From assembly GCA_021802595.1 (NCBI GenBank), contig JAJZRT010000079.1:1-10440 (forward strand): a stretch of 10,440 bases of DNA. The letters are read 5' to 3'. Positions 1 through 6,768 of the stretch are shown in pieces. Position numbers and translations under genes: made by a program. This DNA comes from Pseudomonadota bacterium (GTDB lineage: Bacteria; Pseudomonadota; Gammaproteobacteria; Burkholderiales; Thiobacillaceae). Within the stretch, counting starts at the first letter, position 1, and each line of letters starts with the position of its first letter. The notes beneath the pieces were generated by a model. That model was given only the letters and a program-made list of their open reading frames with translations. It was not told the origin of the DNA and made no database searches.

Positions 1-409
1 ATGCAAGCGTCGAGACATGCAGGTAAGGCATGCCGTATCGGAATCCATTGCCCAGGGTGACCCACAGATAGGTCGCCACCACCGGCGCGCCGGTTTCGTT
101 CGAAATGGCCAGCATGTAGGTGGCGACGGTGAAGTCATGCAGCATGCCCAGGCTGCGGCGCGCAACGGACACGCCCGGGTCGACGAGTGAGCCGATCAGC
201 AACGCCAGGGAAATGAACGTGAGGGTCAGGCCGATCATGTGGACCTGCCAGGCCATGGCGGGGCTGTTCCCCTGCCAGTCCAGCGAGAAATAGAGGTAGA
301 AGCCGACAACGATGCACAGGCGGATCAGGGACTGCTGGAACTCGGTATCCGGCCGTGCCTGAATCAGCCTTTGCAGGCGCACGACAAAAGCGGGGCGCGA
401 CAGGTTCAT
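1..409 (-). CDS. RpfC-like sensor histidine kinase, N-terminal membrane part (partial, runs off window)
   Basis: The reading frame opens at ATG 409 and stays open to the window edge, giving 136 residues. It lacks the kinase domains, which would lie outside. Hydrophobic stretches at about residues 28-42, 54-76 and 92-120 look like membrane helices. The motif YLWVTLGNGFRYG (114-126) is typical of the multi-helix input domain of RpfC-type hybrid histidine kinases, which in xanthomonads sense the fatty-acid signal DSF. It begins 6 bases after the stop of the HD-GYP response regulator, the gene family that takes phosphate from RpfC, so the two are very likely one operon and a cognate pair. What is seen is the membrane domain and context. 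The kinase activity, hybrid architecture and ligand are inferred, and no rpfF synthase gene is visible here. An MHYT- or 7TM-type sensor is a less likely alternative. Confidence 0.75.
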   Translation of the reverse strand, partial: MNLSRPAFVVRLQRLIQARPDTEFQQSLIRLCIVVGFYLYFSLDWQGNSPAMAWQVHMIGLTLTFISLALLIGSLVDPGVSVARRSLGMLHDFTVATYMLAISNETGAPVVATYLWVTLGNGFRYGMPYLHVSTLA

Positions 410-415
410 GGCGGC

Positions 416-1570
416 TTAGTCGGGGCTGTCGCCCAGCGCGCGCATGATGGCGGCCACGGCGTCGATGCGCAGTTCGAATGCCCTTACGCAGGCAGGGTCG
501 AAATGGCGTCCGTTTTCCGACTGGATGTATTTCAGCGCGTCCTGGAACGTCCAGGCGCGCTTGTAGGGGCGATTGGAGGTGAGCGCGTCGAATACGTCGG
601 CCACGGCCACAATGCGCGCCGGGAGTGGGATGTCCTCGCCCGCCAGGCCTTGCGGATAACCGCTGCCGTCGAATTTCTCGTGGTGGCCGAGCGCGATGAC
701 CGCACCCATCTGCAGGTAGCGCGACGGGCTGTCGGAAAGGATTTCATGGCCGATCAGCGGGTGGCGGCGCATGATCTTCTGCTCCTCCGGGGTGTGCCGT
801 CCGGGTTTGAGCAGGATCTGGTCGGGAATGCCGATCTTGCCGATGTCGTGCATGGGCGCAGCGGCCTCGATCTCGTCGCATTCCATGGCGGTGAGCTTGA
901 GCTCTTCGGCGATCAGGCGCGCATACTTGGACATGCGGACGATGTGGTTGCCAGTATCCTCGTCGCGATATTCACCGGCCTTGGCCAGTTTCATCAGGGT
1001 TTCGCGTTCGCGCGTGCGCACTTCGCGGGTGGCCTGCAGGACCTGGTCCTCCAGCCACAGTGCGCGGTCGGCGACGATTTTCTGGCTGCGCCGCAGGGCC
1101 AGCAGATTAATGCAGCGGGCGCGGCATTCCTGCGGGTCGATGGGGCGGGTGAGGAAGTCGGTGGCGCCATTCTCCAGGGCCTGGTAGCGGACCTGGCGAT
1201 CTTCGACCACGGTGACGATGATGATGGGAACGTCGGCCAGGCGGCGTTCCGCTCGGATACGGCGGGTGAACTCGATGCCATCCATGCCGGGCATGCGGTA
1301 ATCGGTGATGATGAGATCGGGCGTGCCGTGCTGCATCTGCGCCAGGGCATCGAGCGGATCCGCATAGCTCTCCACGATCACCCCTGGCTCAAGCGTGCGC
1401 GCCAGGCCTTCCAGCAGGTTGCGCGCGGTGCTGCGGTCGTCGACGATGACGATGCGCGCCGCGCCGCGCGGGCGCGAGTCGCGCTGCGTGCTGGGCGACG
1501 TGGAAGAGGGGACAACGCGCAACGGCTTGGCGATCACTTTGATGTTTACCTGGGCGGTTGATAAAACCAC
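416..1570 (-). CDS. RpfG-like response regulator with HD-GYP cyclic-di-GMP phosphodiesterase domain
   Basis: A 384-residue protein. Residues 38-155 form a receiver domain: acidic pair D44/D45, phospho-acceptor D90 in IITDYRMPGMDG, and T120. The usual lysine is replaced by arginine (R142-P143). Residues about 190-380 are an HD-GYP domain: H209 in GNHI, the HD dyad H241-D242 in MHDIGKIGIPD, GHHEKFDGSGYP (295-306) with the GYP triplet at 304-306, D325, and RPYK (334-337). All hallmark residues of the metal-dependent phosphodiesterase are present. By family knowledge it degrades cyclic-di-GMP when phosphorylated, in the cytoplasm. The start is a GTG at 1570. An in-frame stop lies only five codons upstream, and no good Shine-Dalgarno sequence is seen, so a slightly later start is possible. 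About 30 residues before the receiver are a low-complexity Ser/Arg/Pro leader. It heads the operon with the RpfC-like kinase. Confidence 0.93.
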   Translation of the reverse strand: MVLSTAQVNIKVIAKPLRVVPSSTSPSTQRDSRPRGAARIVIVDDRSTARNLLEGLARTLEPGVIVESYADPLDALAQMQHGTPDLIITDYRMPGMDGIEFTRRIRAERRLADVPIIIVTVVEDRQVRYQALENGATDFLTRPIDPQECRARCINLLALRRSQKIVADRALWLEDQVLQATREVRTRERETLMKLAKAGEYRDEDTGNHIVRMSKYARLIAEELKLTAMECDEIEAAAPMHDIGKIGIPDQILLKPGRHTPEEQKIMRRHPLIGHEILSDSPSRYLQMGAVIALGHHEKFDGSGYPQGLAGEDIPLPARIVAVADVFDALTSNRPYKRAWTFQDALKYIQSENGRHFDPACVRAFELRIDAVAAIMRALGDSPD

Positions 1571-1598
1571 GGCTTCATAGAATTATCGGGAAAGTTCA

Positions 1599-2374
1599 AT
1601 GGTAACTTTAACTCCGGGATGCACCGGGATGAAGCAGAATCTGTGGTTGGGCCTGGCCGGTGGACTGGCCGCCTGTTTTCCCTGGTGGCGTTCGCGGAAC
1701 CGGTCGCCGATTACGCGCGCGAGAAAAAATGGGCGAATGAGGTGGTTCCCGGGCTGGTGGTGGGCGACGCGGTCCATCTGCAGACACCGCGTGGCCATCG
1801 CAAGTTTCTGGCCCTGTTCACACCGGTCGGGGGCCGGGCGGCCATCATCGTCCATGGCATGGGCATCCACCCGGACTGGGCCATGATCGGCACGCTGCGT
1901 ACCGAGCTGGCCGACCGCGGTTTTGCCACCCTGTCGGATCCAGATGCCGGTGCTGGCCGCGGACGCCCAGAGCGCAGCCTATCAGCCCACCTTTCCGGAA
2001 GCGGCCGAGCGCATTGCCCAGGCCGTCGATTTCCTCAAGGCAAGGGGCTACACGCAATGGCCATCGTTTCCCACAGCATGGGCTCGCGCAGGAGTCATGG
2101 GTATCCGAGCGGCGAACCCGATGGGGCGATGAAGTCATGGGCGAGCCTGGGGCTGCAGCAGGATGACTACGCGAAGCTGAAGCTCCCGGTCCTGGACCTG
2201 TATGGCGACAACGACCTGCCGCCGGTGCTGATGGGCGCGGGCAGGCGCAAGCAGAGCCTGGCGGCCAGCCATTCACGGCAGCTGATGATTCATCGCGCCG
2301 ATCATTTCCATACCGGCCACGAGAGAGAAATGGTCGAGGCCGTTACGGTGTTTCTGGACGAAACCCTGAAATAA
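1599..2374 (+). pseudogene. Frameshifted alpha/beta-hydrolase gene (resembles DUF3530-type)
   Basis: The protein can only be read by switching frames three times. A signal peptide beginning MKQNLWLGLAGGLAAC (ATG 1629, or GTAA-preceded ATG 1599) is in one frame. From about 1680 the next part (FAEPVADYAREKKW, then AAIIVHGMGIHPDW) is one frame back. At 1936/1937 an extra G moves to the frame of MPVLAADAQSAAYQPTF and FLKARGYTQ. At about 2055 a missing base returns to MAIVSHSMGS, with the nucleophile serine codon at 2075-2077. The end, LKLPVLDLYGDNDLPPV and RADHFHTGH, holds the likely acid and histidine region. The ancestral protein of about 250 residues would be a secreted or periplasmic hydrolase of unknown substrate. 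Because the shifts nearly cancel, an ORF from ATG 1619 to 2374 (251 codons) survives and could be mistaken for a gene. It ends 4 bases from the convergent purC stop. Family name is from memory; the decay is seen directly. Confidence 0.8.
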
Positions 2375-2378
2375 GTGC

Positions 2379-3275
2379 TCAGCCCAGCAGCCGCGCCATC
2401 GCCTCGCGGTATTTCTCGCTGGTCTGGGCGACGATCCCGGCGGGCAGCGCCGGTCCCGGCGCCTGCTTGTTCCAGCCGCTGGCCTCCAGCCAGTCGCGCA
2501 CGAACTGCTTGTCGAAACTGGGCGGGTTGCTGCCCGGCCGGTACTGGTCGGCCGGCCAGAAACGCGACGAATCGGGGGTCAGCGCCTCGTCGATCCACAC
2601 CAGTTTGCCGGCTTCGTCGAGGCCGAACTCGAACTTGGTGTCGGCGATGATGATGCCACGAGTGAGCGCATACTCTGCTGCAGACTTGTACAGCGCAAGG
2701 CTGACGTCGCGCACCTGCTTGGCGAGGTCGGCGCCGATCAGCTTCGCCATCTCGTCGAAGCTGATGTTCTCGTCATGGGCGCCGACCGCCGCCTTGGTCG
2801 ACGGCGTGAAGATCGGCTCGGGCAGGCGGTCGGCCTGCGCAAGCCCCGCCGGCAGGGGGATCCCGCACACCGACCGGCTCGCCTGGTATTCCTTCCAGCC
2901 CGATCCCACCAGATAGCCGCGCACGATCGCCTCGACCGGCAGGGCCTTCAGCTTTTTCACCACGATGGCGCGGCCGGCGACCTGGTCGCGCTCGGATTCG
3001 GCGACGACGGACTCCGGCGCGATGTCGAGCGCCTGGCTCGGCACGATGGCTTTCAGCTTGTCGAACCAGAAGGCCGAGACCTTCGTCAGCACCTCGCCCT
3101 TGCCGGGGATCGGCGTCGGCATCACCACGTCGAACGCCGACAGGCGGTCGGTCGTGACGATCAGCAGCTTGTCGTCGCCGACGGCGTAGATGTCGCGTAC
3201 CTTGCCCTTGTGGACGAGCGGCAGCGAGGCGATTCGCGATTCGAGTAAGGGTTGGCCGAGGAGCGGAGCGGTCAT
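2379..3275 (-). CDS. purC: Phosphoribosylaminoimidazole-succinocarboxamide synthase (SAICAR synthetase)
   Basis: PurC joins aspartate to CAIR with ATP to make SAICAR, a late step of IMP synthesis in the cytoplasm. The 298-residue protein begins [15 protein letters not shown] and carries the family landmarks in order: nucleotide-binding HKGKVRDIY (22-30), [19 protein letters not shown] (42-60), the signature [16 protein letters not shown] (115-130), [15 protein letters not shown] (156-170), ADTKFEFG (211-218) and [12 protein letters not shown] (229-240). The length fits the longer, yeast-like class (about 300) rather than the 237-residue E. coli enzyme. ATG 3275 was chosen because homology begins there. 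It lacks a clear Shine-Dalgarno sequence, but a TATAAT box lies 30 bases upstream. The frame is open further upstream without any stop, straight through the AI-2E permease, so a fused protein is possible. The downstream neighbour is the convergent hydrolase pseudogene, 4 bases away. Confidence 0.97.
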   Translation of the reverse strand: MTAPLLGQPLLESRIASLPLVHKGKVRDIYAVGDDKLLIVTTDRLSAFDVVMPTPIPGKGEVLTKVSAFWFDKLKAIVPSQALDIAPESVVAESERDQVAGRAIVVKKLKALPVEAIVRGYLVGSGWKEYQASRSVCGIPLPAGLAQADRLPEPIFTPSTKAAVGAHDENISFDEMAKLIGADLAKQVRDVSLALYKSAAEYALTRGIIIADTKFEFGLDEAGKLVWIDEALTPDSSRFWPADQYRPGSNPPSFDKQFVRDWLEASGWNKQAPGPALPAGIVAQTSEKYREAMARLLG

Positions 3276-4364
3276 GGCGGGCAGGGCGGATTCGGGAGAG
3301 CCGGCATTATAGCCGCCGCGGTAGAAGGCGCTGGCCTCGTAGTCCGTGCGCAGTTCGCGTAGCGCGACCAGCAGCACGGCCGCCAGCGGCACCGCCAGCA
3401 GCACCCCGACGAAGCCGAACAGCTGGCCGAATGCCGCCAACGCGAAAATCACCGCCACCGGATGCAGGCCGACGCGCTCGCCGACCAGGCGCGGGGTGAT
3501 GACGTAGCTTTCCAGCACCTGCCCGGCGAGGTAGACACCCGCCACCCAGGCCACGCCGGCCCAGTCGGCAAACTGCAGCAGCGCCACCAGCAGCGCCAGC
3601 ACCATGCCGAGGCCGAAGCCAAGGAAGGGCACGAAGGACAGCACGCCGGTGAGCAGCCCGATCGGCAGCGCGTAATCGAGGCCGGCGGCCCACAGCGCGA
3701 CCGAATAATAGAGCGACAGGGTCGCCATCACCGACAGCTGGCCGCGCAGGAATTCGCCTACCACGGCGTCCATGGCGCGCGCGACGCGGCTGACGCGGCC
3801 GAGCCAGGCGCGCGGGGTGAGGGCGGCGACGCGCTCGACCATGTCGTCCCAGTCGCGCAGCAGATAGAACATCACTACCGGCACCAGCAGCAGGTTGGCC
3901 AGGAGGCCGACGACGGCGAGTGCGCCGGTCTGCAGCGTCGGCAGCCAGGCGGCGCCGTTCTGGGTGGCTTTCTCGGTGAGCCAGGTCTTCAGCGCGCCGA
4001 GGTCGAAGTCGATGGCGATGCCGAAGGTTTGGGAGAGCCAGGGCAGGAAGCGGGTATGCAGCAGGTCGAGTGCGGCCGGCACGCGCTGGGTGAGTTCGAC
4101 GATCTGCCCCTGGAACAGCGGCAGCGCCACCAGCAGCAGGGCGAAGACAGTCAGCCCGGCGAGCACGATGACGACCCCCGTGCCGCTCGTACGCGAGAGG
4201 CCGCGCGTCTGCAGGCGGTCGACCAGCGGGTCGAAGATGTAGGCGAGCAGGGCGCCGGCGAGGAAGGGGGTGAGGATCGGTCCCAGCAGGTACACCAGCC
4301 AGCCGCATGCGAGCAGGCTGGCCAGCGCCAGCCAGGGGAGGTTGAGCGGGCGGGGAGGCGACAT
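2379..4364 (-). CDS. AI-2E family permease whose reading frame continues into purC (permease part 3276-4364)
   Basis: The permease portion is 363 residues from ATG 4364 ([18 protein letters not shown]) to the purC start codon. It has about eight hydrophobic segments: roughly 9-28, 30-46, 63-83, 147-168, 212-228, 232-262, 268-286 and 303-336. It ends with the family pattern [12 protein letters not shown] (291-302), then [22 protein letters not shown]-2E (PerM/TqsA-like) proteins are inner-membrane exporters or permeases; their substrates are mostly unknown and the name does not prove autoinducer transport. The usual family end near residue 350 (ASAFYRGG) is reached, but no stop codon follows: the same frame runs through 13 linker residues into PurC, 661 codons in all. 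Either the permease lost its stop, the sequence has an indel, or a fusion is made. The gene diverges from purM, and its start lies just 6 bases from a symmetric -10-like palindrome. The longer start at 4415 would overlap purM and is less likely. Confidence 0.8.
   Translation of the reverse strand: MSPPRPLNLPWLALASLLACGWLVYLLGPILTPFLAGALLAYIFDPLVDRLQTRGLSRTSGTGVVIVLAGLTVFALLLVALPLFQGQIVELTQRVPAALDLLHTRFLPWLSQTFGIAIDFDLGALKTWLTEKATQNGAAWLPTLQTGALAVVGLLANLLLVPVVMFYLLRDWDDMVERVAALTPRAWLGRVSRVARAMDAVVGEFLRGQLSVMATLSLYYSVALWAAGLDYALPIGLLTGVLSFVPFLGFGLGMVLALLVALLQFADWAGVAWVAGVYLAGQVLESYVITPRLVGERVGLHPVAVIFALAAFGQLFGFVGVLLAVPLAAVLLVALRELRTDYEASAFYRGGYNAGSPESALPAMTAPLLGQPLLESRIASLPLVHKGKVRDIYAVGDDKLLIVTTDRLSAFDVVMPTPIPGKGEVLTKVSAFWFDKLKAIVPSQALDIAPESVVAESERDQVAGRAIVVKKLKALPVEAIVRGYLVGSGWKEYQASRSVCGIPLPAGLAQADRLPEPIFTPSTKAAVGAHDENISFDEMAKLIGADLAKQVRDVSLALYKSAAEYALTRGIIIADTKFEFGLDEAGKLVWIDEALTPDSSRFWPADQYRPGSNPPSFDKQFVRDWLEASGWNKQAPGPALPAGIVAQTSEKYREAMARLLG
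3306..3311 (-). promoter_or_regulatory. Putative purC promoter -10 box (TATAAT) inside the permease coding end
   Basis: On the minus strand a perfect TATAAT is followed directly by GCCGGCTCTC, 30 bases before the purC ATG. No convincing -35 hexamer is seen at 16-18 bases. The same box-plus-GCCGGCT pattern occurs before purE (TAAAATGCCGGCTTTC), which supports a real promoter. It would let purC be transcribed independently of the permease gene. Confidence 0.55.
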
Positions 4365-4367
4365 AGG

Positions 4368-4380
4368 CGGTAAAATACCG
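4368..4380. promoter_or_regulatory. Symmetric -10 region between the permease gene and purM
   Basis: The 13 bases CGGTAAAATACCG form an inverted repeat (CGGTA, centre AAA, TACCG). On the plus strand TAAAAT at 4371-4376 is a good -10 box, 28 bases before the purM GTG. On the minus strand it reads TATTTT, only 6 bases before the permease ATG, so a transcript from it would be nearly leaderless. No good -35 is seen on either strand; a TTGAGC at 4342-4347 is too far away (23 bases). It could instead be a small operator. Confidence 0.45.
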
Positions 4381-4393
4381 CACTTTTTGATTC

Positions 4394-4398
4394 TGGAG
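4394..4398 (+). promoter_or_regulatory. purM: Ribosome binding site deciding the purM GTG start
   Basis: TGGAG lies 6 bases before GTG 4405. This supports the GTG start over the far upstream ATG 4270, which would add 45 unrelated residues and lies before the -10 box. Confidence 0.6.
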
Positions 4399-4404
4399 CC
4401 GGGC

Positions 4405-5433
4405 GTGCCTTCCATTTCCTACAAAGATGCCGGCGTCGACATCGACGCCGGCGATGCACTGGTCGAGCGCATCAAGCCGCTGGCGAAGCGCACCATGCGC
4501 CCCGAAGTGCTGGCCGGCATCGGCGGCTTCGGCGCGCTGATCGAGATTTCCAAGAAGTATAAGGAGCCGGTGCTGGTCTCCGGCACCGACGGCGTCGGCA
4601 CCAAGCTCAAATTGGCGTTCGAGCTCAACCGCCACGACACCGTCGGCATCGATCTGGTGGCGATGAGCGTCAACGACATCCTGGTGCAGGGCGCCGAGCC
4701 GCTGTTCTTCCTCGACTACTTCGCCTGCGGCAAGCTCACGCTCGATACCGCCGAGGCGGTCATCGCCGGCATCGCGACCGGCTGCGAGCAGGCGGGCTGT
4801 GCGCTCATTGGAGGTGAAACGGCCGAGATGCCGGGCATGTATCCGGACGGCGAATACGATCTCGCCGGCTTCGCGGTCGGCGTGGTGGAAAAGAGCAAGG
4901 TCATCGGCGGCCAGGCCATCGCCCCCGGCGACGTCGTGCTGGGACTCGCCTCGTCCGGCGCGCATTCGAACGGCTATTCGCTGGTCCGCAAGCTGATCGA
5001 CGTGTCGGGCATCGGCCTCAAGTCCGACTTTCACGGCCAGCCCTTCGCCGACGCGGTGATGGCGCCGACGCGGATCTACGTCAAGCCGCTGCTTTCGCTG
5101 ATGGAAAAAATGGCCGTGAAAGGGATGGCCCACATCACCGGCGGCGGCATCACCGGCAACCTGCCGCGCTGCCTGCCGGAGGCCGTCGCCGCGCGCGTCG
5201 ATCAGACGAGCTGGACGCGCCTGCCGCTGTTCGATTGGCTGCAGCAGGCCGGCAACGTCGAGCCTGCCGAGATGCTGCGCACCTTCAACTGCGGCATCGG
5301 CATGTGCGTGGTGGTGGGGGCAAGTGACGCCGCCGCGGCAAAGGCCCACCTCGAGGCCGCCGGCGAGACGGTGTGGCAGATCGGCGAGATCGTCGCGCGG
5401 CCGGATGGCGCCGAGCAGGTCATTTATTCGTGA
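4405..5433 (+). CDS. purM: Phosphoribosylformylglycinamidine cyclo-ligase (AIR synthetase)
   Basis: PurM closes the imidazole ring, converting FGAM to AIR with ATP. The 342-residue protein matches the usual length (about 345). Landmarks: [16 protein letters not shown] at the N terminus, [11 protein letters not shown] (39-49), the ATP-binding [13 protein letters not shown] (59-71), [28 protein letters not shown] starting at 83, [11 protein letters not shown] (136-146), [18 protein letters not shown] (180-197), and [13 protein letters not shown] (243-255). The start is GTG 4405, because homologs begin PSISYKDAG and a TGGAG site precedes it. The gene opens a four-gene operon (purM, purN and two DUF3108 genes) and its stop overlaps the purN start as GTGA. 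An 11-base perfect inverted repeat lies in its first codons (4429-4452). The promoter is probably the TAAAAT box at 4371. Confidence 0.98.
   Translation: MPSISYKDAGVDIDAGDALVERIKPLAKRTMRPEVLAGIGGFGALIEISKKYKEPVLVSGTDGVGTKLKLAFELNRHDTVGIDLVAMSVNDILVQGAEPLFFLDYFACGKLTLDTAEAVIAGIATGCEQAGCALIGGETAEMPGMYPDGEYDLAGFAVGVVEKSKVIGGQAIAPGDVVLGLASSGAHSNGYSLVRKLIDVSGIGLKSDFHGQPFADAVMAPTRIYVKPLLSLMEKMAVKGMAHITGGGITGNLPRCLPEAVAARVDQTSWTRLPLFDWLQQAGNVEPAEMLRTFNCGIGMCVVVGASDAAAAKAHLEAAGETVWQIGEIVARPDGAEQVIYS
4429..4452 (+). repeat. Perfect 11-base inverted repeat in the first codons of purM
   Basis: GCCGGCGTCGA and TCGACGCCGGC are separated by only CA. They encode the palindromic peptide AGVDIDAG, residues 9-16 of PurM. 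In mRNA this would be a strong GC-rich hairpin 24 bases after the first base of the start codon. It may be a by-product of peptide symmetry plus GC-rich codon choice, or may affect translation or early transcription. Confidence 0.6.
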
Positions 5434-6062
5434 CGTGCCGCGTCGTCGTGCTGCTGTCCGGGCGCGGCAGCAATTTCCAGGCGATCGCCGAGGCCGGGCT
5501 GCCGATCGAGATCGCCGCGGTCATCAGCAACCGGCCGCAGGCGGCGGGGCTGGCCTGGGCGCGTGAACGCGGCCTGACCGTGATTGCGCTCGATCACACC
5601 GAACACGCCGACCGCGCCGCCTTCGACGCGCTGCTCGCCGACGAGATCGAGCGCCACCGGCCCGACCTCGTCGTGCTCGCTGGCTACATGCGCATCCTCA
5701 GCCCATCCTTCATCGCGCGCTTCGAAGGACGGCTGCTGAACATCCATCCTTCGCTGCTGCCGATGTTTCCGGGGCTGAAAACGCACGAGCGCGCGCTGGA
5801 GGAAGGCGTGAAGATCCACGGCTGCACCGTGCATTTCGTCACCGCCGACCTCGACCACGGCCCCATCGTCATCCAGGCCGCGGTACCGGTGCGTGCGGAC
5901 GACACGCCGGACACGCTGGCGGCGCGCGTGCTGGCGCAGGAGCATCGCATCTATCCCCAGGCGATCCGCTGGTTTGCCGAGGGCAGGCTGGTCAACCAAG
6001 GTGGCCGCGTAAACTTGAAGGACGATTCGACGTCACAGTCTGTGTTATCTCCAGGGACGTGA
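5430..6062 (+). CDS. purN: Phosphoribosylglycinamide formyltransferase (GAR transformylase)
   Basis: PurN transfers formyl from 10-formyl-tetrahydrofolate to GAR, the third step of purine synthesis. The 210-residue protein (E. coli PurN has 212) starts [19 protein letters not shown] with the phosphate-binding GRGSN at 11-15. AGYMRILSP (84-92) follows, then the catalytic segment [13 protein letters not shown] with N104 and H106, and D142 in [17 protein letters not shown]. These match the Asn-His-Asp triad known for the family. The start is GTG 5430, overlapping the purM stop by four bases (GTGA), a layout that implies translational coupling. Starting earlier would run deep into purM. About 20 residues after the expected end ([20 protein letters not shown]) are a polar tail, in the last bases of which lies the ribosome site of the next gene. 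Confidence 0.97.
   Translation: MTCRVVVLLSGRGSNFQAIAEAGLPIEIAAVISNRPQAAGLAWARERGLTVIALDHTEHADRAAFDALLADEIERHRPDLVVLAGYMRILSPSFIARFEGRLLNIHPSLLPMFPGLKTHERALEEGVKIHGCTVHFVTADLDHGPIVIQAAVPVRADDTPDTLAARVLAQEHRIYPQAIRWFAEGRLVNQGGRVNLKDDSTSQSVLSPGT
6053..6057 (+). promoter_or_regulatory. Ribosome binding site deciding the start of the first DUF3108 gene
   Basis: AGGGA inside the end of purN stands 7 bases before ATG 6065 but only 1 base before GTG 6059. It therefore favours ATG 6065, which also gives a cleaner signal peptide (MIKHLLLAAS). Confidence 0.6.
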
Positions 6063-6064
6063 CG

Positions 6065-6763
6065 ATGATCAAACACCTGCTGCTGGCTGCCAGCCTGTTT
6101 GCCGGATTCGCCCAGGCGGCGGGTCCGCTCCAGATGAATGTGGAGTACGACCTCTATCGCAACGGCATCAGGCTCGGCCAGGTGACCGACACCTTCACCC
6201 GCAGCGGAAACCGTTACACGCTGACCAGCGAAACGCGCGCGGCGGGCCCGCTGAAGATGCTGTGGCCGGGCAACATCCGCCTCGAGAGCACCGGCGTGGT
6301 GACGCCGCAGGGCCTGCGTCCCACCCAGTACCAGCACGCCCGCAGCGATGCACCCAACAAACTGGCGACCGCCCGGCTCGACTGGAAGCGCCGCAGCATC
6401 GCCTACCAGTACATGGGCAAATCGTGGCAAGTTGACGGCTTGCAGGACGGGGCACAGGACCAGTTGTCTCAGGTGTACCAGTTCATGTTTGCGTCCCGCT
6501 TGCCCACCGATTACAGCCTGCAGGTGGTCGGGGGGCGTGACCTCAACGACTTTCATTACGTACGGAGCGATGGCGGCGCCATCGAGACGCCGCTGGGCGC
6601 GCTGGCGACCCAGCGCTTTCAGCGCATCACGCAGAAACCCGACGAAAAGGCCATCACCGTGTGGGTGGCGCCGGCACGCAACAATCTGCCGGTGCAGATC
6701 CGTGTGAGTGAAGACGGCGTCACCGTCGAGCAGCGCCTGCTGCGCGCCCGCATCAGGCGCTAG
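6065..6763 (+). CDS. Exported DUF3108 domain protein
   Basis: A 232-residue protein with a signal peptide MIKHLLLAASLFAGFAQA, likely cut before AGPLQ (residue 19). The mature part is a single DUF3108 domain: VEYDLYRNGIRLGQ (26-39), RYTLTSET (50-57), STGVVTPQGLRPTQY (75-89), DQLSQVYQFMFA (132-143), ETPLGALATQRF (174-185) and the closing VWVAPARNNLPVQIRV (199-214). It is probably periplasmic and rich in beta strands. The biochemical role of the family is not established; it is often thought of as an envelope protein. It follows purN after 2 bases and precedes a paralogous gene by 5, so it is co-transcribed with purMN. Nothing in it suggests a purine enzyme. GTG 6059, overlapping the purN stop, is the alternative start. 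Confidence 0.88.
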   Translation: MIKHLLLAASLFAGFAQAAGPLQMNVEYDLYRNGIRLGQVTDTFTRSGNRYTLTSETRAAGPLKMLWPGNIRLESTGVVTPQGLRPTQYQHARSDAPNKLATARLDWKRRSIAYQYMGKSWQVDGLQDGAQDQLSQVYQFMFASRLPTDYSLQVVGGRDLNDFHYVRSDGGAIETPLGALATQRFQRITQKPDEKAITVWVAPARNNLPVQIRVSEDGVTVEQRLLRARIRR

Positions 6764-6768
6764 CCAAG

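Noticed and set aside
239..1561. A 440-codon open frame on the plus strand opposite the HD-GYP gene
   Set aside because: It is the antisense shadow of a GC-rich gene. The translation shows no domain and the minus-strand protein has every HD-GYP and receiver motif.
1546..1578. A 10-codon open frame (MKPWFYQPPR) overlapping the start of the HD-GYP gene on the minus strand
   Set aside because: It could be a leader peptide, but it is short, has no ribosome site, and shows no attenuator-like structure. It is probably chance.
4365..4415. An upstream ATG (4415) adding 17 residues to the permease
   Set aside because: It would overlap the purM start and place the ribosome site in purM. The added residues do not look like a membrane protein start, and ATG 4364 fits the family.
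3307..5349. A 680-codon open frame on the minus strand across purM and the permease
   Set aside because: It runs antisense to purM and out of frame with the permease. The translation is rich in Arg, Ala and His without recognisable domains.
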